Origin: Zanthoxylum bungeanum
Lineage: Eukaryota; Streptophyta; Magnoliopsida; Sapindales; Rutaceae
Assembly (NCBI GenBank): GCA_019454045.1
Contig: SKCR01036785.1
Span: 47,114 to 111,113, forward strand
DNA length: 64,000 bases
Direction of reading: 5' to 3'
Shown: piece by piece, positions 43,348 through 56,095 of the stretch
Layout: each line of letters starts with the position of its first letter
How positions within the stretch are numbered: position 1 is the stretch's first letter
Position numbers and translations under genes: made by a program
The notes under the pieces: model-generated
Told to the model about the DNA's origin: nothing
Database searches by the model: none
Seen by the model: the letters and a program-made list of their open reading frames with translations, nothing else

Positions 43348-44200
43348 TTAAAGATTCTGTGCCAGGATAGTATCACTCCGATTTTCATCAAGTTCTACTT
43401 TCTTCCCACTAACCACTACATTAAGGAATTCCCTCTCAAAGAAAAATACATGTAGAGCAATAAATACTTTGTTCTCTTGTGGGTTGTAAAAGTAATATAT
43501 TTTGGTTTCCCTAGGATAACCTACAAATAGGCATTTATCCGATTTGGGTCCTATTTTGGTACCTTCCAAACGTTTAACGTATGCCCAGCATCCCAAATCT
43601 TCAGGAATGAGAAACCTGGTTTCTTTCCTGTCCATATCTCATAAGGAGTCTGTTGAACAGACTTTGACGGAATCTTATTCAAAATAAGTATTGCACTGTT
43701 CAATCCATATCCCCAGAAGGAAATAGGTAGCTCTGTACGACTCATCATAGACTTTACCATATCCAATAAAGTTCGGTTTCTCCGTTCGGACACACCATTT
43801 AACTGAGGTGTTCCGGGAGGAGTCCACTGTGAAAGAATACCATACTCTTTCAAGTAATCAAGAAACTCATTGCTCCATTATTCTCCACCACGATCCGACC
43901 GTAATGTCTTAATACTTTTGCCAGTCTGTTTTTCTACTTCGTGTCGAAACTATTTGAATTTCTCAAAGGTTTCCGACTTGTGTCTCATAAGATACACATA
44001 ACCATAACACGATGTATCATCCGTAAAGGTTACGAAGTATTCATATCCACCTCTAGCCTGGCTAGACATGGGCCCACATACGTCACTATGAATGAGGGCT
44101 AACAGTTTGGTGGCACGTACACCTTTACCGCTAAAAGGTGATTTAGGTATTTTGCCTAATAAGCAAGATTCGTAGACGTCATATGAATTTGGATCAAATC
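43348..44200 (-). pseudogene. E3 integrase, catalytic and C-terminal parts (broken)
   Basis: Frame 43853-43551 reads WTPPGTPQLNGVSERRNRT, which contains the catalytic Glu, then FWGYGLNSAILILNKIPSK and TPYEIWTGKKP. Frame 43635-43348 continues as GCWAYVKRL, DKCLFVGYPRETKIYYFYNP, the GKG-like C-terminal region of copia integrase. The first part (44200-43860) holds HSDVCGPMS near 44080 and the DDTSCYGYVYL-like first Asp in broken frames. The gene is cut at 44200/48626 by the gypsy solo LTR; the AAATC duplication marks the join. Confidence 0.88.
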
Positions 44201-45791
44201 TGTAACATCCCGCTTAGGCCAGGATGCTACCGGTAGGAGACAAGAAAACCCATCTCCATAAACCTCTGATTCTGACTAAATTTCGGTATGATGTATGCAG
44301 AACATCATGCAACCTGGCCTATAGCCAGCACCCAATGACAACCTGCTAAAACAAATCATCAAATATGTAATCATCATCAAGGCCTCAGGCCTGAACTCAA
44401 TGAAAAAAATGTAAATGCTTGGCCTCCGGCCAGAGCTCAAAATAAAACTATGCTATTACAAAACTTTTACATATGAGATACAATGCAAACACAGATACAC
44501 TGGCCGTGAGGACCCACAACTCGACCTAGGACTCAAAATGCTCTTGACTGCAATTGGGGCGGTCCAGTGTCTTCAAAGTCTTCTCCGAACTTCTGCTGGT
44601 TCTTAACAACTGCTACTGACCTGCAAAACTACAAACTGTGGTGATGTGAATCATAATGACTCAGTAAGTAACCATGCAAAAATTTATAAAGTTTGAATCA
44701 CTAGGCTATTACTTATTCATTTCACAAACCTGTCACTTTGTTACTGTACCTTTAACTGATACTACCTGTCATCTCATGTTACTGTTTACACTATCATACA
44801 TCTATAATACACATATATACATACTTAAATTTATGTTTACTACCATCCATATTAATCCATCAAGTTCTACTTTACTAACTAACAGACTAAGGTCCATTAC
44901 ACTTCTGCTGTGCAATTCTGATTCTCATCTCTACTTTTCTGTATATTATGAGCTAGTCTAGATTAGATAATTATAATAACTTTCTTTCTTTTACTATTTT
45001 AAAATATCATCAAATTGGACAATTAAAATCTTATTTATGTTAACTATCTAATCCACTATTACTATCCATGATTACATGCATATGTTACCATTTCATCACG
45101 ATCTAGCATCCTTACAGTATGTTCTTTCTAAGTAAGCAAGTAACTCCTACAAACATTCTTGATACACATATATTAAAATAAGATCATGTTATCACACACT
45201 AATATTTTACAAAATGTAACTTCGATATAAACATGTCAAGCACTAATCTCATCATATATACTTTTCGATGCAAATCATTTCATTGCTTTTATGACCTATT
45301 ATTTTAAAACCTCTTTTTGAAAAACTTACATGTGAATGTACTAGTGCTATAATGCATTATCATCGACTATATGCATCTCAGATGAATTACTAGAATATAT
45401 AATCCATATGGATGACTTGTAGACTATACTAACTTTAAATATGCTATGCATTTAGAAGATACTCTTTGAAAACCCTTTCTAAAAAACTATTCTCTAAAGA
45501 CTATTTCTGAAAACTCTTTTCTAAAAGTTTCTTTCTGAAAAATCTTTGCTGAACACTTTACTTGGAAACTAGTTTCTGCTTTAAAATTCTGAATCACTCG
45601 TAAAACTGATGTTTCTGTAAACTTTCTTTTCAAAAAGGCTCTTTCTCAAAACTGTAACTGAAAACTAAGATCTGAAAAACTGTTTCTAAATTCGCTTTCT
45701 GAAAACCGTGTACTATAATCTGATTTCAAAAATCTAGGCACTGAAAATCTGAAAGGTGTACTAAAAGTCTGAAATCTGAAAACTACTCTAC

Positions 45792-46008
45792 GTCCAGGAA
45801 ACCGACTGAACTGGACATCTCTCTACACCCAGGAAAACGACTGAACTGGGTGTGCTCTATGCCCAGGAAAATGACTCAACTGGGTGTGCTCTATGCCCAT
45901 GAAAATGACTCAACTAGGCATCTCTGAAACTGGTGGTGCCCTACGCTCAGGAAAATGACTCGACTGAACGAAGAGCCCCATGTCCAGGAAAATGACTCAA
46001 CTGGACAT
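45792..46008 (-). repeat. Gypsy LTR hairpin array (six units, covarying stems)
   Basis: Six units of about 34-50 bases share a 13-base loop GAAAATGACTCAA (two early variants) between complementary arms. Unit 1: 45792-45797 with 45811-45816. Unit 2: 45825-45832 with 45846-45853 (8 perfect). Unit 3: 45859-45866 with 45880-45887 (two wobbles). Unit 4: 45893-45897 with 45917-45921. Unit 5: 45944-45950 with 45964-45970 (one mismatch). Unit 6: 45980-45987 with 46001-46008 (8 perfect). Units 2 and 6 differ at three stem positions, all compensated on the other arm. Confidence 0.88.
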
Positions 46009-47859
46009 AACCACCACTAGAGTGCAGGTACACGAACCTAAGCCGTCATCCTGACTATTTACATGTGCGCATGTCTCTGAATCCGTCAATTCCAATTGTA
46101 TATCTGTAATAGTTACATACTGGGGTGAGTTTTTACCTCATGCCCCAAAAACCATAAAACCATGACATGGATCTCAAAACTGTATAAACTTTTCAAAGAA
46201 AACTCTCTTTTAAAATGTCGGTTACTTTTCTGTAAAACCTTTTTAATTTCAAAACTCTTCCATTTTTATCATGTATGTATATGGATATGATCACGGACTC
46301 TCCTAATCTAATGACTTATGCATGTTCATTTCTAATACTTACTTTTATTCTAACCCTACTTTTTACATAATACCACATATGTTTATGCTCGAGTTTATGC
46401 ATATGTACAAGAAATTAACTGTGCATTCTATTCCTTATATGTTTACAACTTAAGTCATCTCACATTCTACATACTTATACTGTTCACAATATACTTTATA
46501 CACATCTATACCATCATAACTTAGCTTACCTCCATAACTTGCCTTATTAATGGCACACAAAACAATATAATGTTTAGTTATATTCATACACACACAATCG
46601 ATCATTATAAATGAATGTATGACTTTATATATAACAAGTTTACTTATTTATTCATTTCCTTTACTCATTAATCATTTATAATCATACTAGAACATCTATC
46701 GACAATAGGTTTATTTAAGCATTTTCTAAAATTATTAGTTATGCTTAATCAAATACACACACACAATATGTATATGTACTTACTTATTTCTCCGTGAATA
46801 TTTACCCGCTTGTACCTTTATACTTACTTCCTTATAATTATCATCTTTTAAACTTTAATCTCATACCCTAGGGTGTAGTTTCTACAACCCCCATACCCAA
46901 GTCTCAATATAATATATATTCATAACATTACCTTATTCGTATGCTCTACTTATGTATATATATACTAGTTTATACCTACATATGTATCTCTTTACCTTTA
47001 TAGGATCATGCTTATCTTTTGCTCATACATCTGCTTACTTATTCTACATTCATCTTTATGCATATTTATATAGGTTTCATGCACATAACTATATATAAAT
47101 TTATTCTATTACTAATTTCGAACAATATTAAATCTCTTAAGTGTTTGTAGCATTAGTTACTTACCTTGTTTCGCAGACACTTCGACTCTGAACCCAATCT
47201 ACCAAAACAAATCATAAACGCAATCAGAACCGCTATTTGCGGAACTCTCTACTCATCTATAATAAACTTCTTGACTTTTCCGAAACATACGAATCCGCTC
47301 TGATTCTACCGGTCAAGCTTCATTACTCTAATATATGCTTATATAACTAGCTAGATAGCTCAGATTCTCACTTTACGTATTTGTGGCAAAGCTTACGGAA
47401 ATGTTTCCGCAAATGCTACGGAAGGGTCTCGAATCCTCCGAACTAATCCAGAATTACTCAATTACCCTCTTAATATCATATTTATATTTCAACCAAGGCT
47501 ACGGTCATCTAAGCTCAATCGCACGAGAAACTCAGTTTTACCGGAAACTCACTAATTCTATCGGATTGATCTAAACTATTCCGTTTTTTCCCCGGATTCT
47601 ACCACATTTATCGTTTTAACATATTAAAACATATCCAATTCATTTCATGCTAATTCGCTAAACTACGGAACTACCGGAAACATATGAAAATAAAACTATA
47701 AACTTTAAAATAACAAATTCTAAACGGAGAGTCGTACCAAAATTTCGAGACCATATTCGAACTCCCATCGGCCATACGAACGCGCTAGTGTCGTCAGAAT
47801 TCCGATTGGAGTTACTGTTCATCATGGGTATGCTATTCAAACACCATTTTCTTCCTCGT

Positions 47860-48130
47860 TTCGCGTGCAACCGGCCGTTGTTTGGGAAAATCGACTCTGC
47901 ACACTCGTAGTGCTCGTCGAGGGATTCGATTCGGTAGGTGGCTCGGGCCGTGAAATGAACCGATGAGCTGGGATCGGTAAACCCATTTCACGTGTAAGTT
48001 TCTCTCCTCTTCTGTCGTTCGACGGTGATGCGAGGCTGTCGCCGGCCACCACAAGGTAGAGGGGTGACCGGCGCACCCCTCTGCCCTGCGCACCGGCCGG
48101 TGACGGCCGGCAGGCCACCGACGTGACAAG
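47860..48130 (-). other. GC-rich block of the gypsy LTR, downstream of its TATA box
   Basis: A GC-rich island in an AT-rich LTR, with a 9-base inverted repeat (48058-48066 with 48074-48082) and the palindrome CACCGGCCGGTG (48091-48102). Frames of 134, 93 and 65 codons overlap here on the minus strand, probably because GC-rich sequence has few stops; none resembles a known family. Confidence 0.55.
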
Positions 48131-48210
48131 GAACCCAAAATTGCGATAGGGGACGGGTGAGGGAAAGGAGAAAAGGTTTTGCCATTTTGTGATTTGTTAA
48201 AACTATAGGG

Positions 48211-48218
48211 TTTATATA
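48211..48218 (-). promoter_or_regulatory. Probable TATA box of the gypsy solo LTR
   Basis: TATATAAA on the minus strand, about 410 bases from the sense 5' end of the LTR, in a setting (…AGTATATAAACCC) typical of plant promoters. This would put the hairpin array about 2.2 kb downstream, within the transcribed leader. Confidence 0.5.
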
Positions 48219-48625
48219 CTAGTTGGGAAAATATCATATGAGCCCCCGCGAATTTGCTGTTTAGCCCTTATCATGGAAAGTTCTGGAATTTTGCATTTTC
48301 GGAGCCCTTCTGACTCGATTCACGAAAAGTACTCAACACAAAAGTTGTTCGTCTCGGAAAAACGAGTTCGATGGTATAAAACTCAACTCGATCGAAGTTC
48401 GTTTGCAACTTCAATGACCAAAACTGTAAACTTTACGCGTTTTACAAAAATCGCGTAACTAACTTTTGATCCCACACGTTTTCCGACGCGAGGAAAATTC
48501 ATAATCTATTATTTCAACCCATATAACATCGTTTGAACTCTTATTATCCATTATCATCATGCTCTGAGACTATAACATCATTCCAGGAATCTTCTAGAAC
48601 AGTCCCGAAAATCTGGGATGTTACA

Positions 48626-49110
48626 AAATCCGTCCAAGTACCCACTCTTCGAAAGTGTGGATATACGAGTCTTGTTAATATGTCCCAGACGACAATGCCA
48701 CATATAAGTTTCATCTTTGTTACTTAGTGTAAGCCTTTTGTTTGTTATATTATATATTTGAGATTTATTTATATTCAAAATATAAATACCATTATTAGCA
48801 TCAGCATAACATATCTCAAAATCATCTTTATAAACAAAACACCAAGTGTTTCGGAATACAAAAGTATACCGCATTAGGTCAAACAAGATACAGAGATAAT
48901 ATTCCTAGACAAACTAGGCACATAATAACAGTCTGAAAGTTTAAGTAGGTGCCCCGATGGCAGTTCTAAAACAAAAGTGCCAACGGCCAAAACGATGACT
49001 CGTGTCCCATTTCTAACGCGTAGATCAATCTCCCCTGAGGCCAGCCTCCTGCTAATCTACAGATCCTACACATCAGTACATATATGAGTACCAAACCTAG
49101 AATCAGAAAT
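48626..49110 (-). pseudogene. E3 protease and GAG-pre-integrase (broken)
   Basis: Frame 48886-48626 reads FVYKDDFEICYADANNGIYI and WHCRLGHINKTRISTLSKSG, the GAG-pre-integrase domain with its zinc-binding His/Cys residues; the frame then runs into the gypsy LTR. Protease is at about 49110-48890: THICTDV and LRVRNGTRVIVLAVGTFVL, ending in LSDCYYVP. The catalytic DTG is read as D-S-R, so protease is inactive as well as stop-ridden. Confidence 0.85.
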
Positions 49111-50004
49111 TTAATTTTTAAAATTAGTAGTAGACATGTTTATTTCTATAACAAACATACTTGAAGCCGGTGCCTTGCCCGCTTTGATTTCCTTCATGTG
49201 TGCCTTGTACTCGCGACAGTCACGCTTCCAGTGACCCCGCTTCCTGCACTGCAGATATACATCTTGGGATTTGTCCTTATCCTTCCCAGAAGGTTTTGAT
49301 GATTTGGCCTTGCCCTTCTTCTTCTTCTTCTTTACACCTCCAGTCGCCTTGGGCCAAGCCCTCGAAGACTGAGATTTTGAAGCAAAGTGCGCCTCTCGCT
49401 TCTTGCCCTTTAAGAGCTCTTTTTCTACTTCACACAGTGTGGACATTAACTCTCCAAGAGTATCGTCTTGGTTCATCATATTGTAGTTTATGATGAACCC
49501 ACTCCAAGTGTCGGGCAGAGACTGTAAGATCAAATCTATAGAAGTCTCAACCTCGAAGACAATGCCCATCTGTCCCAGCTGTTCTATGTGAGCAATCATC
49601 TGCAACATATGGTGCTCGACAGATGTACCCTCTGACATGCGAGCACGAAAGAGCTTCTTCTATAACTCATATCTCTGCGATCTAAGATTAGATCGATGAA
49701 GATCATTTAACGTCGCAATCATCTAATAGGGATCTAATCCCTTATTCTGACGACGAAATTGTTGAGTCATAGCAGCAAGCACTATAGATTGAGCAGTCGA
49801 GTTGTCATCGCTATGAGCCTTCCAAAGCTCTAGCTCAACTATCTGATCACATCTAGGCTTAGGCCCAAGAGGTTTCTCTATAGTGTAGAGTAACTTCTCG
49901 GATCCTAGGACAATCCTGAGATTCATTTCTCAGTCAGAAACGTTCGCGCCGTTGAAGACATTATCACCCATGATGATGTCTCGGACACTATTCTTTCCTG
50001 TCAT
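49111..50004 (-). pseudogene. E3 gag (full length, three in-frame stops)
   Basis: A single frame runs from ATG at 50004 (MTGKNSV) to 49111, about 297 codons, with three stops. One follows NVSD, where relatives have Trp. One follows GLDPY (about 49720). One is in YEL-stop-KKLF (about 49663). It contains NLRIVLGSEKLLYTIEKPLG (N-terminal capsid), TSVEHHMLQMIAHIEQL, ETSIDLILQSLPDTW, a poly-Lys stretch and the knuckle LQCRKRGHWKRDC, whose first Cys is replaced by Tyr. This is the only copia gag here with its N-terminal half, and it shows what the others have lost. Confidence 0.92.
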
Positions 50005-50506
50005 CTTAATTGCAATAGTAAAATTACTCAATTAATGATGTATGGGTACAGTCTAACTGTTACAAGAAAAATAATAAAATATTAGTCCAACTAATAAATA
50101 TTTATAATTGACGAAATAATTTGAAAGCGCGTATTTGGCAAGTATTTGAATGAAATTGAAAATTCAATACTAGCCTCCCACTATTTTTCGGCGAGCCTCT
50201 AACCCTCTGTTGAGTACTCGGGAAACCTAGTTTCCTAGTGAGCTATGATCCCGTTAAATAACACATAACCTTGACTTTGGCCAACAAGCTGTATGATATT
50301 TAACTAGGTAGATCTCTAAGAACAATTGGATCTTATCCAATTCCTAGATCCGGTAGGTGGACCTCCAAGTCCGAAACATATATACAATATATATGCCAAT
50401 ATATGCCAATATATTTGCCTAACCTTTTCCTCTGAATCAACTAAGCCTTGGCTTTGGCACAACAAGCTTAATGATTCCTGTCAAGTGGGACCCATTAACT
50501 TTGGAA
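50005..50506 (-). other. E3 leader, part before E4
   Basis: Has two AGTCCAACTAA-like motifs (about 50050-50095), the CCTCCCACTATTTTTCGGCG segment shared by all leaders, and one copy of the TTGACTTTGGCCAAC motif (50270-50287). It stops within the region of the shared antisense frame, at the E4 insertion (preceding bases TGGAA). Confidence 0.75.
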
Positions 50507-52562
50507 TGTGGTTTAATTCTAGGTCTCAAGATCATAACAAGCATGAAAATAATGTGTGAATACATCAAAGGAGATAGCGGAATACTCACATCGATCGGTT
50601 GAGATGATTTGAATAAGAAAAAAAAAATGAGATTTCCACCTCCAAGGGGCGCCAAACTGCAGCAGTCCACTGCCTTATAATTTCAGTTTTGTTCCATCAT
50701 TTTGAGCTTCGAATCTTCATCGAATGATTCCCGGCTCGTGGGTGAGTTTCCCTAACACCTTCATATATCTCTCGGAGTGTGCTAGCACTTGGATCTTGCC
50801 ACAAAATCACAAATATTGGCTTCCATTTTCGGCAAAACCAAAACAGTTCACTGCCCTTGGGCGTGAACTTGAAGAAAGAAATGGGAGGGTGAGTTGTGTG
50901 AAAATTGAATTGCATTTGACTTTTAAGTGTAACTTATACACATTTGTGAATTTCATTTGAATTTCACTTTAATTTGGCTTTCAAAAAGTCAAAAAGTTAA
51001 AGCCACATCAACTCACATCATGTCACATCTATCAAGTGTCAAGTCACCTTAATAGTCAAGTTGTCAAGTCACATCACTCAAAGTGACAAGTTACTTGACG
51101 TATGAATCGACTAATGATTTGACGCTTGATTTGACTTGCGTGCCGCACTCAAATTCGAAATGCGAATGTACTCGCAAATAATCTCGGGCTCTGGTTCGTT
51201 AATTCCAAATTAATGATTTCTCCGTTGCGTCGTAATTAAATCTAATTTAATTAAATAATCATGCCAAACATAATTACTATTCACGTCGCTAACGAAGTAA
51301 TTCCAAATTAATTCGTTCGCCTGAATTAAAATCTAATTTTAATTCCGCGTCGAAATCTAATTTCGTTTAATATATCGAATATATTAATTTACCGATTAAT
51401 TCCAAAGTAATCGTTATCTCTCCTTTTATTGATATTTTATCCTAGATAAAATATCTCCAAAATTAATCCCAGATTTATTTTCTCTCTCTTCTAATTAATC
51501 CCAGATTAATTAAAGTGCGAGTCTTATGTCATCGGTGAATCATTGGGAAGCGACCCATGAGATCCCCTGATATGTTGGCAGTAAATACGATCATCGGACT
51601 ATCCGAACACGTACGTACCAAGTATTACGTTTTACCGATTCACAAGACAAGGTTGGCTTATAGCAAAGCGCCATGCCTACCCAATTCTCCGGAAATATCC
51701 TTATAGGAATATATGATCTATATCTGGCGTAGTATACAACATATCGTGCATATCGGTCCAGTATCGGATGGTCACGTGCTAGGCCTGGGGCTGGAGCTGT
51801 GTCTGCCCCGTAAGAAGCACATGTCGGATGTCTGGTAACTATTCTCTATAATCGGATATACATGACCTAGTCATAATATCCCGATGGTTACGCAACACTT
51901 AAGAGCATTAATACCGTATCCTGCGTGACATCATCTCCACTATGACTGGAGTGATACTTCCGTCTTGACATCACACCCAATACTCTACGATTCTCAATAT
52001 ACCTAGTATCGGCGTACACAGAACCGGTTAAATCCCTGGACGACCTCAACCAAAGTATATTGATTGTCGTAAGCATTAGCGGCGCAAGTCTCAGGTTAAG
52101 ACCAAATACACCTACCCTGACGTCGGACTCCTATAGACACACAGTCATACTACCATTGGGATTCCGAGGGGGTCTATCCAGAGCGAAGCTGTTTCCCGTA
52201 CCATCGGTGAAACACAACCTCCTACTGCACTTGCATGAGTATCCAATACTTAAATATATGAGAACTATGCCGTTGTGCCCTCACAACGCGCACAAGTGCG
52301 ATACTAGTCTTTTACGCATTACCGATGTCCTATCTCGAAAATACTCTGACTAGGGATATTTAATGATCAATCCTTCGTGGACTGATACTGTCTCATATCA
52401 TCTATATCCAGGAACTAATCATATGGACCTCTCATCATTTATACATCTAAGGTGATTTAATCACAAATGATAAGAGTGCAATTTCCTTGTCACATAGTTA
52501 ATTTGTACAACAACACCATGATCTGTACAAACAGTGACGCTATGGATCATAATTGTCCAACA
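50507..52562 (-). repeat. E4 3' LTR
   Basis: 2056 bp. Its outer 170 bases match the 5' LTR fragment at 58373-58674 closely, and differ from the E1/E5 type near the end (GGTTTAATTCTAGG against GGTAATTATCTAGGG). The inverted-repeat array is at about 51195-51515, with the GATATTTTATC arms near 51428-51455. Confidence 0.9.
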
Positions 52563-52573
52563 ATCTCCCACTT
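52563..52573 (-). other. E4 polypurine tract
   Basis: AAGTGGGAGAT on the minus strand, directly next to the 3' LTR. This intact copy shows what E1 and E3 have lost. Confidence 0.82.
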
Positions 52574-55340
52574 GGCCTATAGCCAGTCACCTGAGTGTCT
52601 AACACCCGGACTATGTAGGGTTCGCTCAAATTGCTGAGAAAAGATTTTCGTCAGCGGATTTCATAATTATCGTCTGACGTGATTTATACGATCATCACAT
52701 CGCCATGATGTATGATCCGAACGAATCAGATGAATACCGAATTATGTATCTGGATCGTTGATGAGACCATTAATTATTTAGTCTGCGCTGACGCCTAGCT
52801 CAGCTGCTAACAGAACTATATCTAATCTAATTAGAATTGTTATTGACCCAGATGGCTTCTATTACTGCCTCAGCTGCAGCAATTACCCGTTTTTATTTTT
52901 TATTCGGTAACAGTATCTTGCTCGGAAGATTTCTAGCTAACTGTTCCGTTATTCAAATTGTATAGTACTGTTTGCGACTTTCGGTCATTATTTCGGTTTT
53001 GGAAACTTGCAGTAGTGATCCCAGTCACTTCAAGTTCTCCTTCTCCACAGATTAAGACAACATCCTTAGATCTCTAAGATTCTAAGTATGTTCTTAACTT
53101 TAACCCAGTGACTATCACTTGGATTGGTCTGTTTGTGAATCCATATGCTCAAAGCATATGAGACACCAGGTTACGTACATTTTTCAATGTACGGTTTCTC
53201 GGAGAGTTTTCTCGAAAGCCAAGCTTCCACTGATTGTTTTATGGGAATTTCATTTCCAAGAAATGAATATATTATCATTATTTTATTAAAGGACATTCTT
53301 TGTCAGTGCGCTCCCACTAATCTCCTAATATACACAAGAATCATTTCGTTTTGAATTAAATCATAAACCATTATGATTACATCAAAATGATGATTCCAAG
53401 ATCCCAATGCTTTCTTCAATCCAAACATGGATCGAATAACCTGCAAACCTTGTTTGCTGGTTTAGGTATGACAAAATCGTCAGGATGTTATAAACATCCT
53501 CCAAAGGGTTTCCGTTTAAGGAAAGTGATTTTGACCTTTAACTGACACATTTCATAAATGAAACGTGCAGCTACAGCAAGCATTATCCAAATGGATTTAC
53601 CATGGCAACAGGTAAGAGGTTGAACCGTAATCAACACAATATTGATAATGATACCTTTCGGTATAAGCCCAGATTTATACGTTGGTATGTTGCCATCCAT
53701 GTATGTCTTCCTTGAAGACTTATACAGTACCAATAGGCACAATGCCTTACGGTATATCAACTAGTGTCCAAACATAGTTGTTATACATAGAATCCATTTC
53801 GGACTCATGGCACATTGCCATAAAGGGAGTCGATACCTTGTATCACTTCCTCAAACGTAGTCGGTTGGTATACCTCAACAAGATTGACATCTTGATGAGG
53901 TGAGATCAGAAACCCATACCCCAGATTATTTTCTGATTCTCTCTGATCTACGCGGTTCTTGTGTATTCGAAGATTACTGGTATAGTTTCATCCTTGATGA
54001 ACTATTTGTGTTCCATTAAGGACTTCGTGCCTCAAACAGTATTACCCCGATTTTCATCGAGTATTACTATCCTCCCACTTACCACTGCATATCGGTATTC
54101 ATCTTAGGAAAACCGCATGGCTAGCAACAATCACATTGTTCTCTTGTGAGATATATAAGTACTATACTTATGGTTTTCCTTAAGAAAACGCACATATGGC
54201 ACTTTTTCGATTTGGGTTCTGGTTTGGTATCATCCAAACATATGCCCGACATTCCCAATTATTAGGAGTGAGAAACCCTGTTTCTTTCTCGTTCATATCC
54301 AATATGAATTCTGTCAAACAGATTTTCATGGAACCTTATTCTGAATAAGTTTTGCACTGTTAATGCTTATCTTTGAAGGAAAAGGTAGCTCAGAGCGACT
54401 CATGATTAACCTTATCATGTCCAACAAAATTCGGTTTCTCCGTACGGACTCACCGTCAAACTGACGTGTTCTAGGAGGAGTCCTCATTGAAAGAATATTG
54501 TGCTCTTTCAAGTATTTATGAAACTTATTGCTTAAGTATTTTCCATTTCGGTTTCACCGTGACGGTTTAATACTTTAGCCGATATGTTTGTCTACTTCGT
54601 GTCGAAACTCTAAAAGTTTCCGATTTGTGTTCTTCAAAAGAAACATATAACCATAACGTGATGCCACATCCGTTAAGGTCACGAAATATTCATATCCACT
54701 TCTAGCCTAGCTAGATATGGACCCACTTACTTCACCATGAATAGGGCTTACAGATCGGTGGCACTTTCACTATTACCAAGTAAATAGTGTTTTAGGTACT
54801 TTACCTAATAAACTAGATTCGTAGACTTTATTTGAATAGTCAAATCAGTCCTAGTAGCCATTCTTCAAAAGTGTGGATATACGAGTCTCGTTTAATTGTG
54901 TCCTAGACAACAATGCCACAAATAAGTCTCTACTGATCAAATCAGTTTGAGCTATTTATCTGTCATATTATATAATTGAGATTTATTCATATTCAAAATA
55001 TAAATACTGTTATTCACATCTAATGTATTTATCTCAATATCATCTTTATATAATGAAACACTTTAGTGTTCTAGAATATAAAGGTTTATCCACAATGGAT
55101 TAAACACTGATATAAAGATAATGTTTATAGTCAAACTAGTTACATTATAACAGTTCCTAATTTAAGTACACACCCGAAAGGTAGTTCCTAAACTTAGGAT
55201 TCTACGGTCGAAACAGCGACTTTCGTCTCGTTTCTGATTCGCAGATTAATCTCAGCTTGAAGTCAGTATCCTGCTTATAGCAGATTTTGAGCATCAATAC
55301 AAATATTTTATGTACCACACTAAGTATTTTAAATCCAATT
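52574..55340 (-). pseudogene. E4 pol remnant (protease-integrase-RT-RNase H)
   Basis: From right to left: protease scraps about 55330-55100; GAG-pre-integrase near 54930-54830; integrase with a DVASRYGYMF-like core near 54690-54640, and 54511-54326 reading RTPPRTRQFDGESVRRNRIL, where the motif around the catalytic Glu is altered. RT frame 53760-53488 reads YMDGNIPTYKSG, CCHGKSIWIMLAVAARFIYE and KPFGGCL, all but the first as in E1. The YIDD site (53257-53295) has the same ATAATGATAAT replacement. RNase H near 53005-53022 reads GIT-T-A-S. Confidence 0.85.
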
Positions 55341-55379
55341 TTAATACTAGTAGTGAACATAATTTTGACAAATTTATTT

Positions 55380-55660
55380 AAAGTCAGAGCCTTGCCCTTT
55401 CTTTAATTCCTTCGTGTCTGCCATATCCAAACGGCAGTCACTTTGGGATATGTCCTTTATCTTTCCAAAAGATAATAATGATTTTACCTTTACCCTTTTT
55501 CGATATTTCAGAAGCCTTTGGCCAAGCCTTGGGTTTCTAGAATATTGAAGTAAGGTGCGCCTTGAGCTACTTACCTAATTGCAAAGTTTGACTTTATCTC
55601 ATCGAGAATAGTCATTAATTCTCCAAGAATTATTAATTGCAATTTTGATACTTCTTAAAT
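55380..55660 (-). pseudogene. E4 gag remnant without zinc knuckle
   Basis: The tail (about 55385-55430) and the basic linker (55450-55540) are present, but CAAACGGCAGTCAC is joined directly to TTTGGGATATGTCC (near 55430-55447). This removes the knuckle bases that E1 still has between these phrases. E5 shows the same join near 63725. Confidence 0.7.
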
Positions 55661-55914
55661 CTAAACATAGATTTATGAAAAGTATAATGAATTGGGCACT
55701 TTAAGTTATCATTACATAAATCTTCCAAATATTATGCTCCACTTATTTGCTTAATTCAGGGCTTAGGCATAATAGGTTATTTTATCAAATAAAATAACTT
55801 ATTATTTATTTCCAGGACCATCCTGAAATTATTCCCAATTTGAAAATTATATCATTTAAATATTTTAGTCCCAGATTATATTTTAAATGTCCAACTTTTC
55901 AATGTTATCTTGAT

Positions 55915-56095
55915 TTCAATAGTCCAACTATTTAATCAATTTATTTCATGTACTATTTATTATAATGATTACAATAGTCCAACTATTTAATCAACTATAA
56001 CTTTAATTCAATTATATTGATTACTATAATCCGATTATAAAATCAACTATTTTATTGAATTAGTTTGAATATAGTCCAACTATATGATTAAAACA
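55915..56095 (-). repeat. E4 AGTCCAACTATTTAATCAAC repeat array
   Basis: Four units near 55920, 55975, 56028 and 56073, equivalent to the E1, E2 and E5 arrays. The gag N-terminus is absent. Confidence 0.7.

Larger units (their letters stand above)
44201..48625 (-). mobile_element. 4.4 kb Ty3/gypsy solo LTR inside E3 integrase
   Basis: Begins TGTAACATCCC (44201) and ends GGGATGTTACA (48625), a perfect 11-base terminal inverted repeat. Flanks are AAATC at 44196-44200 and AAATC at 48626-48630. No coding domain is inside, so it is a solo LTR. It is a relative of the Gypsy-A LTR in the same direction. The sense 5' end (48625) is followed by a TATATAAA box (48218-48211) and a GC-rich stretch (about 48130-47860), then ~3.5 kb of AT-rich sequence holding the hairpin array. 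Confidence 0.93.
39709..50506 (-). mobile_element. E3: Ty1/copia element with best-kept pol, minus strand, 5' LTR outside the window
   Basis: 3' LTR 39709-41627, then RNase H, RT, integrase, a nested gypsy solo LTR (44201-48625), GAG-pre-integrase, protease, gag (49111-50004) and the start of the leader (to 50506). E4 then interrupts. Its proteins are in several frames with stops, but the catalytic YIDD and GYTDAS motifs that E1, E2 and E4 lack are present. Preceding bases TTGGC (39704-39708) should recur beyond the window. The polypurine tract after the 3' LTR is deleted. Confidence 0.9.

Noticed and set aside
45792..46008. CRISPR-like array
   Set aside because: Regular short repeats are present, but the constant part is a hairpin loop, the variable parts are paired arms, and the setting is a plant LTR.
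47833..48237. 134-codon minus-strand frame as a protein gene
   Set aside because: It lies in the GC-rich part of a gypsy solo LTR, overlaps two other frames on the same strand and resembles no family. GC-rich sequence has few stops by chance.
49200..49493. 97-codon plus-strand frame
   Set aside because: Antisense shadow of E3 gag, which has clear capsid and zinc knuckle motifs on the minus strand.
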